NCBI GenBank assembly: GCA_016744065.1
Contig: JADGFA010000019.1
Span: forward strand, 2,912-66,911
Source: Gammaproteobacteria bacterium
GTDB taxonomy: Bacteria > Pseudomonadota > Gammaproteobacteria > SZUA-229
Reading direction: 5' to 3'
Length of the DNA: 64,000 nt
The position numbers and the translations under genes are program-made. Shown here in pieces: positions 27,411 through 37,777 of this stretch (position 1 is the first letter of the stretch; every line of letters begins with the position of its first letter). The notes beneath the pieces are model-generated. The model did no database searches, was not told where the DNA came from, and was given only the letters and a program-made list of their open reading frames with translations.

Positions 27411-27668
27411 TTATGTCATAACGCCAATATGGGGTGGGTTCTTGCGCGCTGTTTTCATTCTATTTGAATGCGTTCCCTGGGCTAAGCGTACTTTTTTAGC
27501 AACTAAGCCTTTTTTGTCTATGTGACATTCGAAGTCGACACTGGCTCCTGGCTTTAAGTATTGGCACTTAATCAAATCAGATTTTCGGACCAGTATATCA
27601 GGGCCAGATCCATTTTCGAGAAAGCCATATTCTTTATCTTTGAGCCATTTCTTAACAACGGTATTCAT
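27411..27668 (-). CDS. Cold-shock-domain-like small protein
   Basis: An 85-residue protein whose first 60 residues follow the cold-shock fold: KKWLKDKEYGFLENGSGPDI corresponds to the KWFNxxKGFGFI RNA-binding strand, followed by LVRKSDL (usually FVHxSxI) and a basic strand VAKKVRLA. Key aromatic residues of RNP1 are partly altered (EYGFL rather than GFGFI; VRKS rather than VHxS), so nucleic-acid binding may be modified. The C-terminal 20 residues are basic and unstructured. The ribosome site is weak. Confidence 0.65.
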   Translation of the reverse strand: MNTVVKKWLKDKEYGFLENGSGPDILVRKSDLIKCQYLKPGASVDFECHIDKKGLVAKKVRLAQGTHSNRMKTARKNPPHIGVMT

Positions 27669-28199
27669 ATATTATTTTTTCTCACGTTACGCTTAAAAAA
27701 TGCGTATAAATTATAACCAGTTTGACTGATATTCAGAAGTCTCGGTGACTTAAATTTATTGTAACAACACAGCACTAATAAATAGTGTAAATATACTAAT
27801 TAGAGAAAGCTTAATACATTTTTGTATGCCTCATTAGTCTTTTTTAAATGACAACTTTGTGGTGTGAAAGTAAACATAGATAAACTCGACTAAGAAAATC
27901 TGTTTTAGCCGTATAAACTAAATCATTTCACTTACAAACAGCCAGATTATGGTATCAGTTTAAGTCCCAACTATAGAGTCGGGATATTTTATATTTCCGT
28001 AACAGTCAAATTGCAGCTTTTTTGTATATCTACAGTTACGGATAGACAGAAGCAAGCTTTTATAAAAAACATTCAAATCTAATTGACGCAGTATTTAGCT
28101 GCGCCATTATTGCTCAAAAAGATAAAACTAAAATCATTGTCTTTTATTAGTTTTCGACTTTATCTGTTTAGAATAACATTTAATACAGCACTATTGCAC
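27669..28199. other. Intergenic region with one imperfect hairpin
   Basis: Between the cold-shock-like gene and the glmS stop I see no supported gene. An imperfect hairpin at 27965-27983 (TCCC-A-ACT / AGT-C-GGGA) is followed by an AT-rich run and could act as a terminator, but it is far from any gene end. Confidence 0.4.
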
Positions 28200-30029
28200 T
28201 TACTCAACTGTAACCGATTTGGCCAGATTTCTTGGCTGGTCAACATCGGTTCCTTTCCGCACAGCAACATAATATGAAAACAACTGCATTGGGATAGCAT
28301 ATAAAATGGGGGCAACTTCAGGCTCGACTGCAGGTACGCTCATAACATGACACATGTCGCCCATATCACTCATGTCCAGTCGTTCATCTGCAAATAAATA
28401 AACCTCACCATTACGCGCAATAACCTCCATTAAATTGGATTTTAATTTATCTTCCAGTCCATCTTTTGGTGCAACAGCAATAATTGGCATTTCAGGATCA
28501 ACCAGTGCCAGTGGTCCGTGTTTTAACTCACCTGCGGCATAGGCTTCGGCATGAATATAGGAAATTTCTTTTAATTTTAAAGCACCTTCCATCGCTATTG
28601 GGTATTGCACTCCACGGCCCAGGAAAATAGAATTTAAGGTATCTTTAAATTCATCAGCCCAACTTTCGATACGGTTATCAGCCAGCATTTTTTCAATAAT
28701 TGAAGGCAGGCCTTTTAGGTTTTCTATCAGTTGTTTCTCTTTTTCTTCTGTCAGGCCATGGCGTTTACCTAAAGCCAGTGTCATTAACATCAATCCGATT
28801 AACTGGGTTGTAAACGCTTTGGTTGATGCAACACCAATTTCCGGGCCTGCACGTGTCATTAATACCAGCTTCGATTCACGCACCAATGAGCTTTCAGGTA
28901 CATTACAAATTGAAAGAGAATGCTGTGATTTTTCCTGCAGGTTACGCAAGGCCGCCAGGGTATCTGCTGTTTCTCCTGACTGGGATATGGTGACAATTAA
29001 TGTATCATCGGTAATGACCGGATCTCTGTAACGAAACTCAGATGCAACTTCTACATTACAGGGAATACCCGCCAGGGACTCTAACCAGTAACGCGCAACC
29101 ATGCCAGCATGAAAAGAAGTACCGCAGGCAATAATCTGTACTCGCTTTATCTCATCAAAAATAGCCGCCGCATCTGCACCGAAAGCACTGTCTAAAACTT
29201 TACCTTCATAAACACGGCCTTCTAATACTTCACCCAGTACGACTGGCTGTTCATGTATTTCTTTCATCATATAATGACGAAATTCGCCACGACTGACCGC
29301 ATCTGCTGTTAATTCTGAAGTACGAATTTCACGCTTAACCTGTTCATTATTCTTATCATAAATAAACAGGCTGTCTTTGGTAATATCGGCAATATCACCT
29401 TCTTCTAAAAAGATAAACCGTTGAGTTACCGGTAATAATGCGGCCACATCGGATGCAATAAAGTATTCACCAAAGCCCACACCAATTACCAATGGGCTAC
29501 CACTACGTGTAGTAATTAAACGCCCTGGCTCATCAATTGAAACCACACCAAGGGCATAGGCGCCTTCAAAGTCTTTTGTGGCTTTTTTAACCGCCTGTAA
29601 TAAGTCATCACCGGCTTTTTTATATAATTCAACCTGATGTACAACCACTTCAGTATCTGTTCCTGAAGTAAACTCATAACCATTTGCCTTTTGCTGCTCA
29701 CGCAGGACACCGTGATTTTCGATAATGCCATTATGCACAACCGCAACAGAATTATTACAGATATGGGGGTGGGCGTTAGGTTCAGACGGCTCTCCATGCG
29801 TTGCCCAACGTGTGTGAGCTATTCCGAGAAAGCCTTTAAGTGGGTGCTCTTCAAGTGATTCAGACAGGTTCTCAACCTTACCTACGCGGCGCACTCGGTC
29901 AAGGCAGCTTTCGTCATTTATAACGGCAATACCCGCTGAATCATACCCCCTGTACTCTAGCCGGCGTAAACCTTCTAATAAAATAGGGGTCACATTACGT
30001 TCAGCTACTGCTCCTACGATTCCACACAT
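28200..30029 (-). CDS. glmS: Glutamine-fructose-6-phosphate aminotransferase (isomerising)
   Basis: A 609-residue enzyme making glucosamine-6-phosphate, the first step towards UDP-GlcNAc for peptidoglycan and LPS. N-terminal glutaminase domain with catalytic Cys2 (MCGIVGA) and TRWATHG; C-terminal two SIS domains (QIIACGTSFHAG, VTISQSGETADTL, FLGRGVQYPIA) and the conserved tail RNLAKSVTVE. Length is standard. A stem TACAGGC/GCCCTGTA lies at about 30062-30090 in its leader, but no glmS ribozyme is visible, as expected for Gram-negatives. Confidence 0.97.
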   Translation of the reverse strand: MCGIVGAVAERNVTPILLEGLRRLEYRGYDSAGIAVINDESCLDRVRRVGKVENLSESLEEHPLKGFLGIAHTRWATHGEPSEPNAHPHICNNSVAVVHNGIIENHGVLREQQKANGYEFTSGTDTEVVVHQVELYKKAGDDLLQAVKKATKDFEGAYALGVVSIDEPGRLITTRSGSPLVIGVGFGEYFIASDVAALLPVTQRFIFLEEGDIADITKDSLFIYDKNNEQVKREIRTSELTADAVSRGEFRHYMMKEIHEQPVVLGEVLEGRVYEGKVLDSAFGADAAAIFDEIKRVQIIACGTSFHAGMVARYWLESLAGIPCNVEVASEFRYRDPVITDDTLIVTISQSGETADTLAALRNLQEKSQHSLSICNVPESSLVRESKLVLMTRAGPEIGVASTKAFTTQLIGLMLMTLALGKRHGLTEEKEKQLIENLKGLPSIIEKMLADNRIESWADEFKDTLNSIFLGRGVQYPIAMEGALKLKEISYIHAEAYAAGELKHGPLALVDPEMPIIAVAPKDGLEDKLKSNLMEVIARNGEVYLFADERLDMSDMGDMCHVMSVPAVEPEVAPILYAIPMQLFSYYVAVRKGTDVDQPRNLAKSVTVE

Positions 30030-30255
30030 GTTCTTTTCGTTCCTTAATTTTTATCATTATTTTACAGGCATCTCTGAAAACGCCCTGTATTTGAACATAT
30101 TCTAACTGTTGAACGGATGAAAGCCAATGTTGCTCTAATAGCCAAGGCCCCTCATATAATAATATAGAAAATATCGACCTCTGCCCTACTATAGTATGTA
30201 TGTAAAAAACCAGCTTAAACAAACGGCCTTTAGAGAAATCATCTATTATTAGGCA

Positions 30256-31005
30256 TTATTCATCAATACAACCCTGTGGTGATGGCAAACCCGCTATACG
30301 AGACCCCTGTCTGGCAGGGCCTCCGGGAAATAACTGATACATATGCTCGCGATTCGCTGCATCTTTACCCAGCTCTTCCGTCATATGTTTAATCAATACT
30401 TTAACCATCGGGGTAACACCGTATTTAAAATAAAATTTACGTAAAAAATTAACCACCTTCCAATGCTCATCTGTTAACTTTATATTTTCTTTCTGTGCAA
30501 GAACATCAGCTAGACCCTCATTCCAGTCCTCAAGATTCAACAGATTCCCGGATGCATAAACTTTAATCACCTTACCATTAAAATCAAACTGGTCATTAAA
30601 ATGTGTAGGCGCAACTTTCCTTGCAGATGAACTATTAACGATAGACTGCACTCTTTGTGACTGATCTAGTTCTGCATCAAGCTGCGCCAATGGCACACCC
30701 GCAAGGCGACTACCCTGTTTTTGCACGCCATATGGAAACAGTGTATCAAGCGCTTCTACACTGGCACGATCTTTTCCATACTGTTTTGATATCTCACGGC
30801 GTAATAATTTCAGAACAGGTGATGTATTATATTCTTTATAATATTCACGCATAATATTGATCACATCCCAATGCTGCTCGGTTAACGTTAAACCTTCAGA
30901 TAAAGCGATTGCTTCCGCTAGTGCCGGCGTCCAGTCACGCATATTTAGCAAATAACCATCTGCTCTAAGCTCTATAAGATGTCCCTCTACCTCAAAATTA
31001 TTCAT
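30256..31005 (-). CDS. Tandem TusE/DsrC-domain protein
   Basis: A 249-residue protein holding two full DsrC/TusE-like domains (about residues 1-105 and 136-246), joined by a roughly 30-residue linker. Each has the pattern DGYLLNMRDW / SGNLLNLEDW, then EQHWDVINIMREYY / DEHWKVVNFLRKFY, and LFPxG...GSRxAGxP. Domain 2 keeps only the penultimate-type cysteine (C246); the second DsrC cysteine position is S235. Domain 1 has neither (S99, D110). Single-domain family members are about 105-115 residues. The start at 31005 follows AGGTGG; an upstream GTG overlaps that site. The presumed role is sulfur-relay (TusE-like) for domain 2 and a structural or regulatory role for domain 1. Confidence 0.88.
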   Translation of the reverse strand: MNNFEVEGHLIELRADGYLLNMRDWTPALAEAIALSEGLTLTEQHWDVINIMREYYKEYNTSPVLKLLRREISKQYGKDRASVEALDTLFPYGVQKQGSRLAGVPLAQLDAELDQSQRVQSIVNSSSARKVAPTHFNDQFDFNGKVIKVYASGNLLNLEDWNEGLADVLAQKENIKLTDEHWKVVNFLRKFYFKYGVTPMVKVLIKHMTEELGKDAANREHMYQLFPGGPARQGSRIAGLPSPQGCIDE

Positions 31006-31404
31006 GATTTCCACCTGATTTTTAACATTTATGCTTTATTTGATGAAGATTTAAAACATCCGCATACAATGTACATTACTCATTTTTAACTAACTGTAAG
31101 TAATATATCTTTAGCTGAAAAAACAGGCCTTTTCCAGTGCTAAAACAAGATTTTTTTATAGTTTTTTTTATGACAAATGAGCAAACCCAAAATGGTTTTA
31201 TTAATATTCAAAATAGATAAAAAAGGACAATTTAAAGCTGACTGCAAGCGTAGACGACACATTAGTTAATACATTATTAACCGAACTGCCTGGGACAGAT
31301 GACCAGTCATAAAGCGGTAAGTTCATTAGCCGGCCTCGTACCCATCAATCACGATAACAGGAGCTTTGCACATTATTCTTTACGCTATTTTAATCACACA
31401 ATTA
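31006..31404. other. Intergenic region before the ssb 3' hairpin
   Basis: AT-rich upstream region of the TusE/DsrC-like gene; it must contain that gene's promoter (expected near 31030-31080). A 36-codon plus-strand frame at 31299-31409 ends inside the hairpin and has only a weak ribosome site, so it is not called. Confidence 0.4.
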
Positions 31405-31431
31405 ATTAAGCCTCTGAAACAGAGGCTTAAT
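31405..31431. terminator. Hairpin at the 3' end of ssb
   Basis: A perfect 12-base stem ATTAAGCCTCTG / CAGAGGCTTAAT around AAA, 34 bases after the ssb stop on the minus strand. The following T content is modest on that strand, so it is a likely but imperfect Rho-independent terminator. Confidence 0.7.
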
Positions 31432-31464
31432 TATAAATTTTAGAAAATCATTCCTGGGTGACTT

Positions 31465-31914
31465 CTAGAACGGAATATCATCATCAAAACTATCATCGAC
31501 AGGTGCTGTTGGTGCTGGCTGATTAGCGGGTTGTGGCTGAGACTGTTGCTGTGGCGCAAAATCACCGCCACCGCCTGTACGACCACCTAACATCTGCATT
31601 TCATTTGCAATAATTTTTGTTGTATAACGATCATTACCACTTTTATCCTGCCATTTTTCTGTGCGCAGGCTTCCTTCTATATATACCTGCTGCCCCTTTT
31701 TCAGGTACTCACCTGCAATTTCGCCCAGGCGATTAAAAAAGGTAATATTATGCCATTCGGTACGCTCCTGTTTTTCACCTGTTTTTTTATCTTTCCAGCT
31801 CTCATTAGTCGCGACACTAATAGAGGTTACTGCTCCGCCAGAAGGCATATAGCGGGTTTCAGGGTCTTTACCACAGGTACCCACTAAAATTACTTTGTTT
31901 ATGCCACGTGCCAT
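31465..31914 (-). CDS. ssb: Single-stranded DNA-binding protein
   Basis: A 149-residue protein. The OB-fold occupies residues 1-110 ([19 protein letters not shown] at the N-terminus; [21 protein letters not shown]). A glycine/glutamine/proline-rich linker leads to the acidic tip DDDIPF, which recruits replication and repair partners. It follows the YajR-like transporter gene after 23 bases, and uvrA is divergent beyond it, the common gammaproteobacterial uvrA/MFS/ssb neighbourhood. Confidence 0.97.
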   Translation of the reverse strand: MARGINKVILVGTCGKDPETRYMPSGGAVTSISVATNESWKDKKTGEKQERTEWHNITFFNRLGEIAGEYLKKGQQVYIEGSLRTEKWQDKSGNDRYTTKIIANEMQMLGGRTGGGGDFAPQQQSQPQPANQPAPTAPVDDSFDDDIPF

Positions 31915-31937
31915 AATCTTTACCCTATATTGTTTTG

Positions 31938-33323
31938 TTATTTCTCATTAATCGAATATTTAAATAATGCTTCTTTATCCAGCGCATGCAGTTCAACCTT
32001 AAGGTAGGCTATACCCTCTTCCGGCTCAATTAGTGCCTCTGCTACACCCTGCACTGATACTAACGCAGAAACCATCTGATTTACTTTTGATGGCTCCAGT
32101 TTTCCAATTTTTAACAGATATGTGCTTACATACCTCGGATTTTTCATTGTGTATGCTAACAGTAACCACAACAATAAGGCAAAGCTACACATCAGAAAAA
32201 CACCCTGTGCTCCAGCAATTTCATGACTCCAGCCACCAAGTACGCCACCTAAAAAAGCACCTATAAACTGGCTGGATGAGTACATGCCCATTGCTGTGCC
32301 CTTACGGTCTGCCGGTGATATTTTAGAAACCAGTGAAGGCAGGCTTGCTTCCAGTAAATTAAATGCACTAAAAAACACCACCATTGTAAATGCCAGATGC
32401 CAGACAGAACTCCCGCCAAAAACCAGATTAAGCTCAGCTATTGCCAGCACACCTATGGCACCAATGAACACCTGTTTCATGCGCCGCCTGGTTTCCGCAA
32501 TAATTATAAATGGCACCATAATAAGCACACTCAATAAAAACACTGGCAAATAAAGCTTCCAGTGATCCACCGATACCAGACCTGCCTGATTCTGCAACAC
32601 CAGGGGAAAAGAAACAAAGGTTGCCATAAGCACCATATGTAAAATTAAAATACCGAAGTCCAGGCGTAATAACTGCGTATCTGCCAGTACAGTTTTAAAC
32701 AGCGTCGGGGTTGCTTGCGTATCTCGATGAAAAATACTTTCCCTGGGATTTGGCACCCAGACAAATAATATAACTAATGCAAACAGAGCCAGTATAGCCG
32801 TGGTAATGAATATACCCGACAGACCTACCATTTGATTTAGAACTGGCCCGGCCACCATTGCAAGCGCAAATGCGAAACCAATGCTAATCCCGATAAACCC
32901 CATCATCTTCAGGCGATGTTCTTCGCGTGACAAGTCTGCTGCCAAAGCCATCAACACCGCAGCTACCGCTCCACTGCCCTGTAAAGCACGACCAAAAATA
33001 ACTTCATAAATGGTATCTGCATTTGCAGCAAACAGGCTACCTGCTGCAAATATGAGTAACCCTATTGTGATCATGGGTTTTCGGCCAAAGCGATCAGACA
33101 ACATGCCGTAGGGAATTTGTAACAATCCCTGGGTTAAGCCATATATACCCAGCGCCAGACCAATCAACACAGGGGTCGCACCTTCAAATCGATCTGCATA
33201 AAGCGAAAATACCGGCAGTATCATAAACAGACCCAGCATACGCACCGCGTAGATTGCAGCCAGTGAAAAACCTGCACGCTTTTCTAGTGGACTCCAGCTA
33301 GCCTGTTGAAAGTTATCACTCAT
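31938..33323 (-). CDS. yajR: YajR-like major facilitator transporter
   Basis: A 461-residue carrier with twelve predicted membrane helices in about residues 15-395. The signature [15 protein letters not shown] between helices 2 and 3 is the MFS motif A, and [19 protein letters not shown] matches YajR closely. After the last helix, residues about 405-461 form a small soluble domain ([25 protein letters not shown]) like the ferredoxin-fold YAM domain of YajR. Proton-driven efflux is the family assumption; the substrate is unknown. It is probably co-transcribed with ssb. Confidence 0.88.
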   Translation of the reverse strand: MSDNFQQASWSPLEKRAGFSLAAIYAVRMLGLFMILPVFSLYADRFEGATPVLIGLALGIYGLTQGLLQIPYGMLSDRFGRKPMITIGLLIFAAGSLFAANADTIYEVIFGRALQGSGAVAAVLMALAADLSREEHRLKMMGFIGISIGFAFALAMVAGPVLNQMVGLSGIFITTAILALFALVILFVWVPNPRESIFHRDTQATPTLFKTVLADTQLLRLDFGILILHMVLMATFVSFPLVLQNQAGLVSVDHWKLYLPVFLLSVLIMVPFIIIAETRRRMKQVFIGAIGVLAIAELNLVFGGSSVWHLAFTMVVFFSAFNLLEASLPSLVSKISPADRKGTAMGMYSSSQFIGAFLGGVLGGWSHEIAGAQGVFLMCSFALLLWLLLAYTMKNPRYVSTYLLKIGKLEPSKVNQMVSALVSVQGVAEALIEPEEGIAYLKVELHALDKEALFKYSINEK

Positions 33324-33710
33324 TAATTAAATTAATCTCAAAGACCATATAAAAGTCGACATCTTACCTTAAAGCAGTAAGCGCTTTAAGCTTAAGACCT
33401 CTCTGTTGAGGTTTTTTATTTTTAATGCTAAGGGCAGACGCCTATAAAGCAGAAGCTATATATCTGATTTACATGAAAAAATCTAGTCAAAGCATAAATA
33501 CTATCCGTATAAATAGAAAAATAAACTTAATCTAAATATTTTTTTCTGTTCTAAAAAAACCACACATAGAAACCATAAAAGTTTTCTAATTAGATTTTAT
33601 TTTTATAATACCTGTTCATATGCCAATTATGCCTGCACCTTAAAACCGTAATATCTAATAATATGGTATGCTTAGCCGTTACTTTGCAGCATTTAAACGG
33701 CCTTACCTTC
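33324..33710. other. Divergent intergenic region with an orphan terminator-like hairpin
   Basis: This is the shared promoter region of yajR-ssb and uvrA. At 33394-33417 a stem AAGACCTC / GAGGTTTT with a T-run reads as a Rho-independent terminator on the plus strand, although no plus-strand gene lies upstream. No convincing LexA box (CTGT-N8-ACAG) was found by eye. Confidence 0.5.
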
Positions 33711-36569
33711 ATGATTAAAGAAATCCAGATACGCGGCGCCCGCACCCATAATCTGAAAAATATTAACCTGGATATCCCCCGAGACAAACTGGTCGTTATC
33801 ACCGGGTTATCCGGTTCCGGCAAATCATCCCTGGCTTTTGATACTATTTTTGCTGAAGGTCAACGCCGTTATGTTGAATCACTTTCAGCTTATGCTCGCC
33901 AGTTTTTATCTATAATGGAAAAGCCCGATTTAGACCATATTGAAGGCCTCTCTCCAGCTATTTCTATCGAACAGAAAACCACATCACATAACCCCCGCTC
34001 TACCGTTGGTACGGTAACAGAAATTTATGATTACTTACGTCTGTTATTTGCACGTGCGGGTACTCCAAAATGCCCCGAGCACGATATCCCACTTGCTGCA
34101 CAAACCGTGTCACAAATGGTGGACCATGTCCTTGAACTGCCTGCAGAAACAAAGCTCATGTTACTTGCACCTATCGTTCAGGATCGTAAAGGTGAGCACA
34201 AAGAGTTACTCGAAGATCTGAAGCGCCAGGGATTTATTCGTGCCCGCATTGATGGAAAAACCATTGAGCTTGATGAGGCCCCTGCTCTTGAAAAGAACAT
34301 CAAACACAGTATAGAGGTAGTGGTTGACCGGTTTAAAGTACGTGAAGACTTAGAACTGCGTTTAGCCGAGTCATTTGAGACCGCATTAAATCTAACTGAT
34401 GGTATTGCCCGTGTTGCTTACATGGATAAGCAAAAAGGCTCTTTAAGTGATGGCTATCAGGAAGACATCATGTTTTCCTCCCGTTTTGCCTGTCCCACAT
34501 GTGGATATAGCTTAAGCGAATTAGAACCTCGCCTGTTCTCCTTTAATAACCCCGCAGGTGCATGTGGACAATGCGACGGCCTTGGACACATACAGCACAT
34601 TGACCCGGTATTAGTTGTCAGCAATCCTTCCTTAAGCTTACCCGGTGGTGCAATACGTGGCTGGGATCGTCGTAATGCCTGGTATAATGGCATGCTAGAA
34701 AGCCTTGCAAAGCATTATGGATTTGAACTGGACATCCCATTTAATGAATTAGATGCAAATATTCAGAATATTATTTTATTTGGCAGTAATGAAGAAGATA
34801 TCAATTTTAATTACCCTTCTGCTAATGGAAAAATGAAGACAAAAACACACCCGTTCGAAGGCATTATTCCTAATATGCAACGCCGCTTTCGAGAAACCGA
34901 ATCATCTGCAGTACGTGATGAAATGGTAAAATATTTTACTGATCAAGCTTGTCCGAGCTGTGATGGGCAACGACTAAATAAAGGAGCACGGCATGTATTT
35001 ATTGCTGATCAGTCTTTACCTAAAATTACACATTTATCTATTTATGATTGCCTCGGTTTTTTTAAGTCTTTAGACCTTGAAGGCAATAAAGGCGAAATTG
35101 CTGAAAAAATAATAAAAGAAATTTCATCTCGATTACAGTTTCTGGTTAATGTAGGTTTAAACTATTTATCTCTGGATCGTAGCTCTGATACGTTATCGGG
35201 TGGAGAGGCTCAACGCATCCGCCTGGCAAGCCAGATTGGTGCAGGGCTTGTTGGCGTAATGTATATTCTGGATGAACCTTCAATTGGTTTACATCAAAGA
35301 GATAATGATCGCCTGTTATCAACACTCGTACACCTGAGAGATTTAGGCAATACGGTTATTGTTGTAGAGCATGATGAAGATGCCATCTTAAGTGCTGATC
35401 ATGTTATCGATATTGGCCCCGGAGCAGGTGTCCATGGTGGACATGTCGTTGCGTCTGGAACACCTAAAGAAGTTATGGAAAACGAGAAATCATTAACAGG
35501 GCAATATTTATCTGGCAAGTTAGAAATAAGCATTCCTGAAGAACGTATTAAGCACTCCGGTAAAACATTAAAAATTCACGGAGCAAGTGGTAATAACTTG
35601 CAGGAAGTAAGTGTTGAAATACCCGTTGGATTAATGACCTGTATCACCGGTGTTTCCGGTTCAGGCAAGTCAACACTGATAAACGACACTCTATATAAAT
35701 TGCTTGCCAGAGAAATTAACCGATCATCACTTATTCCAGCAAAATACGAAAGCCATGAAGGCCTGGAACAGTTTGATAAAGTTGTTGATATTGACCAGGC
35801 ACCTATTGGCCGGACACCTCGATCCAATCCCGCTACCTATACCGGTTTATTCACGCCTATACGTGAATTATTTTCAGGCACACAGGAAGCACGCTCCCGT
35901 GGTTATAAACCAGGTCGTTTTAGTTTTAATGTAAAGGGTGGCCGCTGTGAAGCCTGTCAGGGTGACGGTGTAATTAAAGTCGAAATGCATTTTTTACCCG
36001 ATATTTATGTGCCCTGTGATGTATGTAAAAGCAAGCGTTATAACCGTGAGACTTTAGATATAAAATATAAAGGCAAAAATATTAATGAAGTACTAAAAAT
36101 GACAATTGAAGATGCGGTTGTTTTTTTTAAAGCGGTTCCCGTTATTCACCGAAAACTACAAACATTAATGGATGTAGGCCTGTCTTATATAACACTTGGC
36201 CAAAGAGCCACAACCCTCTCTGGCGGTGAAGCACAACGCATAAAACTGGCACGAGAGCTTTCCAAACGAGACACAGGCAATACCATATATATTCTTGATG
36301 AGCCTACCACAGGGCTGCATTTCCATGATGTTGAGCAATTAATGCAGGTACTGATTCGTCTGCGAGATCATGGTAATACCATTATTATTATTGAACATAA
36401 TCTGGATATTATAAAAACCGCTGACTGGATTATAGATTTAGGCCCCGAAGGCGGTTCTGGTGGTGGTAAAATTATTGCTCAGGGAACACCTGAAGACGTT
36501 TGTGAGATCAAACATTCTTTTACTGGGCAATACTTAAAACCTATTTTAGAAAAAGCCAAACGATTATAA
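33711..36569 (+). CDS. uvrA: Excinuclease ABC subunit A
   Basis: A 952-residue ATPase that finds DNA damage and loads UvrB in nucleotide excision repair. Two ABC modules are visible: Walker [10 protein letters not shown] and GVSGSGKST, signatures LSGGEAQRI twice, and Walker [10 protein letters not shown] and IYILDEPTT. Zinc modules are CPTCGYS...CGQCDG and CEACQG...CDVCKS. The start at 33711 gives the standard [18 protein letters not shown]; an upstream in-frame ATG at 33663 would add 16 unrelated residues. The ribosome site is weak at either start. Confidence 0.97.
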   Translation: MIKEIQIRGARTHNLKNINLDIPRDKLVVITGLSGSGKSSLAFDTIFAEGQRRYVESLSAYARQFLSIMEKPDLDHIEGLSPAISIEQKTTSHNPRSTVGTVTEIYDYLRLLFARAGTPKCPEHDIPLAAQTVSQMVDHVLELPAETKLMLLAPIVQDRKGEHKELLEDLKRQGFIRARIDGKTIELDEAPALEKNIKHSIEVVVDRFKVREDLELRLAESFETALNLTDGIARVAYMDKQKGSLSDGYQEDIMFSSRFACPTCGYSLSELEPRLFSFNNPAGACGQCDGLGHIQHIDPVLVVSNPSLSLPGGAIRGWDRRNAWYNGMLESLAKHYGFELDIPFNELDANIQNIILFGSNEEDINFNYPSANGKMKTKTHPFEGIIPNMQRRFRETESSAVRDEMVKYFTDQACPSCDGQRLNKGARHVFIADQSLPKITHLSIYDCLGFFKSLDLEGNKGEIAEKIIKEISSRLQFLVNVGLNYLSLDRSSDTLSGGEAQRIRLASQIGAGLVGVMYILDEPSIGLHQRDNDRLLSTLVHLRDLGNTVIVVEHDEDAILSADHVIDIGPGAGVHGGHVVASGTPKEVMENEKSLTGQYLSGKLEISIPEERIKHSGKTLKIHGASGNNLQEVSVEIPVGLMTCITGVSGSGKSTLINDTLYKLLAREINRSSLIPAKYESHEGLEQFDKVVDIDQAPIGRTPRSNPATYTGLFTPIRELFSGTQEARSRGYKPGRFSFNVKGGRCEACQGDGVIKVEMHFLPDIYVPCDVCKSKRYNRETLDIKYKGKNINEVLKMTIEDAVVFFKAVPVIHRKLQTLMDVGLSYITLGQRATTLSGGEAQRIKLARELSKRDTGNTIYILDEPTTGLHFHDVEQLMQVLIRLRDHGNTIIIIEHNLDIIKTADWIIDLGPEGGSGGGKIIAQGTPEDVCEIKHSFTGQYLKPILEKAKRL

Positions 36570-36650
36570 TATTAAATAGCAGCTGATATTTTAATATGCT
36601 TTACCTATATATTTAAGTGAGTTTATTTTAAAACAACTGGCAGATATACC

Positions 36651-37181
36651 ATGAAATATATAACTATATTTAGTCTATTAATGTTAGTAATGTCCTGCAC
36701 TCAAAATAATATCAAAGATGAAAATTCATATCGATATTCAATTCCAGCAGGATCAAAACTTAAGCTTAACCAGGAAATAATAATTCCATCCAGTCTGGGC
36801 AGAACTTTTTTTCAAAATGGAAAGGTTACGAAAGAAAAAGATATCAATATTTACTACCCTCATTGTAGTATCACTATCAATACACTGCAAAAGAGTGATC
36901 GCATCATTTCACCAACCACTTTTGAGATAATAAAAGTCGTCGATGATGAAGAATATGCTCAAGGTTATATTTTCTATGCATCCACTGATATTCAACTTGC
37001 ATCAGATACACCGTTAATCACCGGACTGGTTAGTTACTATTATTTAAAATCACTATTAGAGCCTGATGTACGATCACTTGAATGCATTCAATGGAATTCA
37101 CTGTACGAAAACAATTACTTAAGTATTAATGAAGTCAGAAAATCCTTAGGCAATATTTTCACCTTAACAATATTAGAATAA
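36651..37181 (+). CDS. Lipoprotein of unknown function
   Basis: A 176-residue protein with a lipoprotein signal (hydrophobic residues 4-14, lipobox LVMSC, Cys16). The mature part begins with a polar stretch and then IPAGSKLKLNQEIIIP, RTFFQNGKV and YYPHCSITI, a pattern I associate with small gammaproteobacterial lipoproteins of unassigned role, with two further cysteines (PHC, LEC) that could pair. It follows uvrA by 81 bases on the same strand and ends before the bidirectional terminator shared with rplQ. Confidence 0.7.
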   Translation: MKYITIFSLLMLVMSCTQNNIKDENSYRYSIPAGSKLKLNQEIIIPSSLGRTFFQNGKVTKEKDINIYYPHCSITINTLQKSDRIISPTTFEIIKVVDDEEYAQGYIFYASTDIQLASDTPLITGLVSYYYLKSLLEPDVRSLECIQWNSLYENNYLSINEVRKSLGNIFTLTILE

Positions 37182-37281
37182 TACCTTTAATTTTTCACTT
37201 GTTCTGCAAACATGAGCATGAAGAAATAAAACACACAGGAAACATCATTGATGCCCATTATAAAACATAATTTATGGCATA

Positions 37282-37310
37282 AAAAAACCGGAACTAAGTC
37301 CGGTTTTTTT
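37282..37310. terminator. Bidirectional terminator between the lipoprotein gene and rplQ
   Basis: CCGGA / TCCGG stem (37288-37303) flanked by a run of seven A on the left and seven T on the right. It serves the convergent ribosomal alpha operon, whose last gene rplQ ends at 37329, and the plus-strand lipoprotein gene. Confidence 0.92.
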
Positions 37311-37328
37311 AATTTGAAAAAATAGAGC

Positions 37329-37721
37329 TTATTCTACTTCTTCAACAATTTCTTCAGATACTTCTGGGCGATCAACTAGCTCTACATAAGCCATTGGCGC
37401 TGCATCACCAGCACGAAAACCACATTTCATCACACGAAGATAACCACCTGGGCGCTCTTTATAACGAGGAGATAGTTCAGAAAATAATTTTCCTACCATA
37501 TCTTTATCACGCATTCTGCTAAAGGCTAAACGACGGTTAGCTACACTATCTTCCTTAGCTAATGTAATTAAAGGCTCTGCAAAGCGACGTAATTCTTTTG
37601 CTTTTGGCAACGTAGTTTTAATTAACTCATGTTTAAACAATGAATTAACCATATTTTGAAACATAGCCTTACGATGGCTGCTGTTTCTATTTAATTGACG
37701 ACCTGATTGACGATGACGCAT
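37329..37721 (-). CDS. rplQ: Large ribosomal subunit protein L17
   Basis: A 130-residue protein with the invariant start [20 protein letters not shown] and [20 protein letters not shown]. It has an acidic tail (EEIVEEVE). It binds 23S rRNA near the exit tunnel. It is last in the alpha operon, 56 bases after rpoA and 18 bases before the bidirectional terminator. Confidence 0.97.
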   Translation of the reverse strand: MRHRQSGRQLNRNSSHRKAMFQNMVNSLFKHELIKTTLPKAKELRRFAEPLITLAKEDSVANRRLAFSRMRDKDMVGKLFSELSPRYKERPGGYLRVMKCGFRAGDAAPMAYVELVDRPEVSEEIVEEVE

Positions 37722-37777
37722 TTTCTTTTACCTTAAACAGATTCTTCTGCTAATAAGCTGATTTTACTTACGAAAAA

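Noticed and set aside
31299-31409. 36-codon plus-strand small frame
   Set aside because: Weak ribosome site and its stop lies in the ssb hairpin; no protein features to support it.
33324-33710. LexA (SOS) box before uvrA
   Set aside because: No CTGT-N8-ACAG or close variant found by eye; a weight-matrix scan could still find a divergent site.
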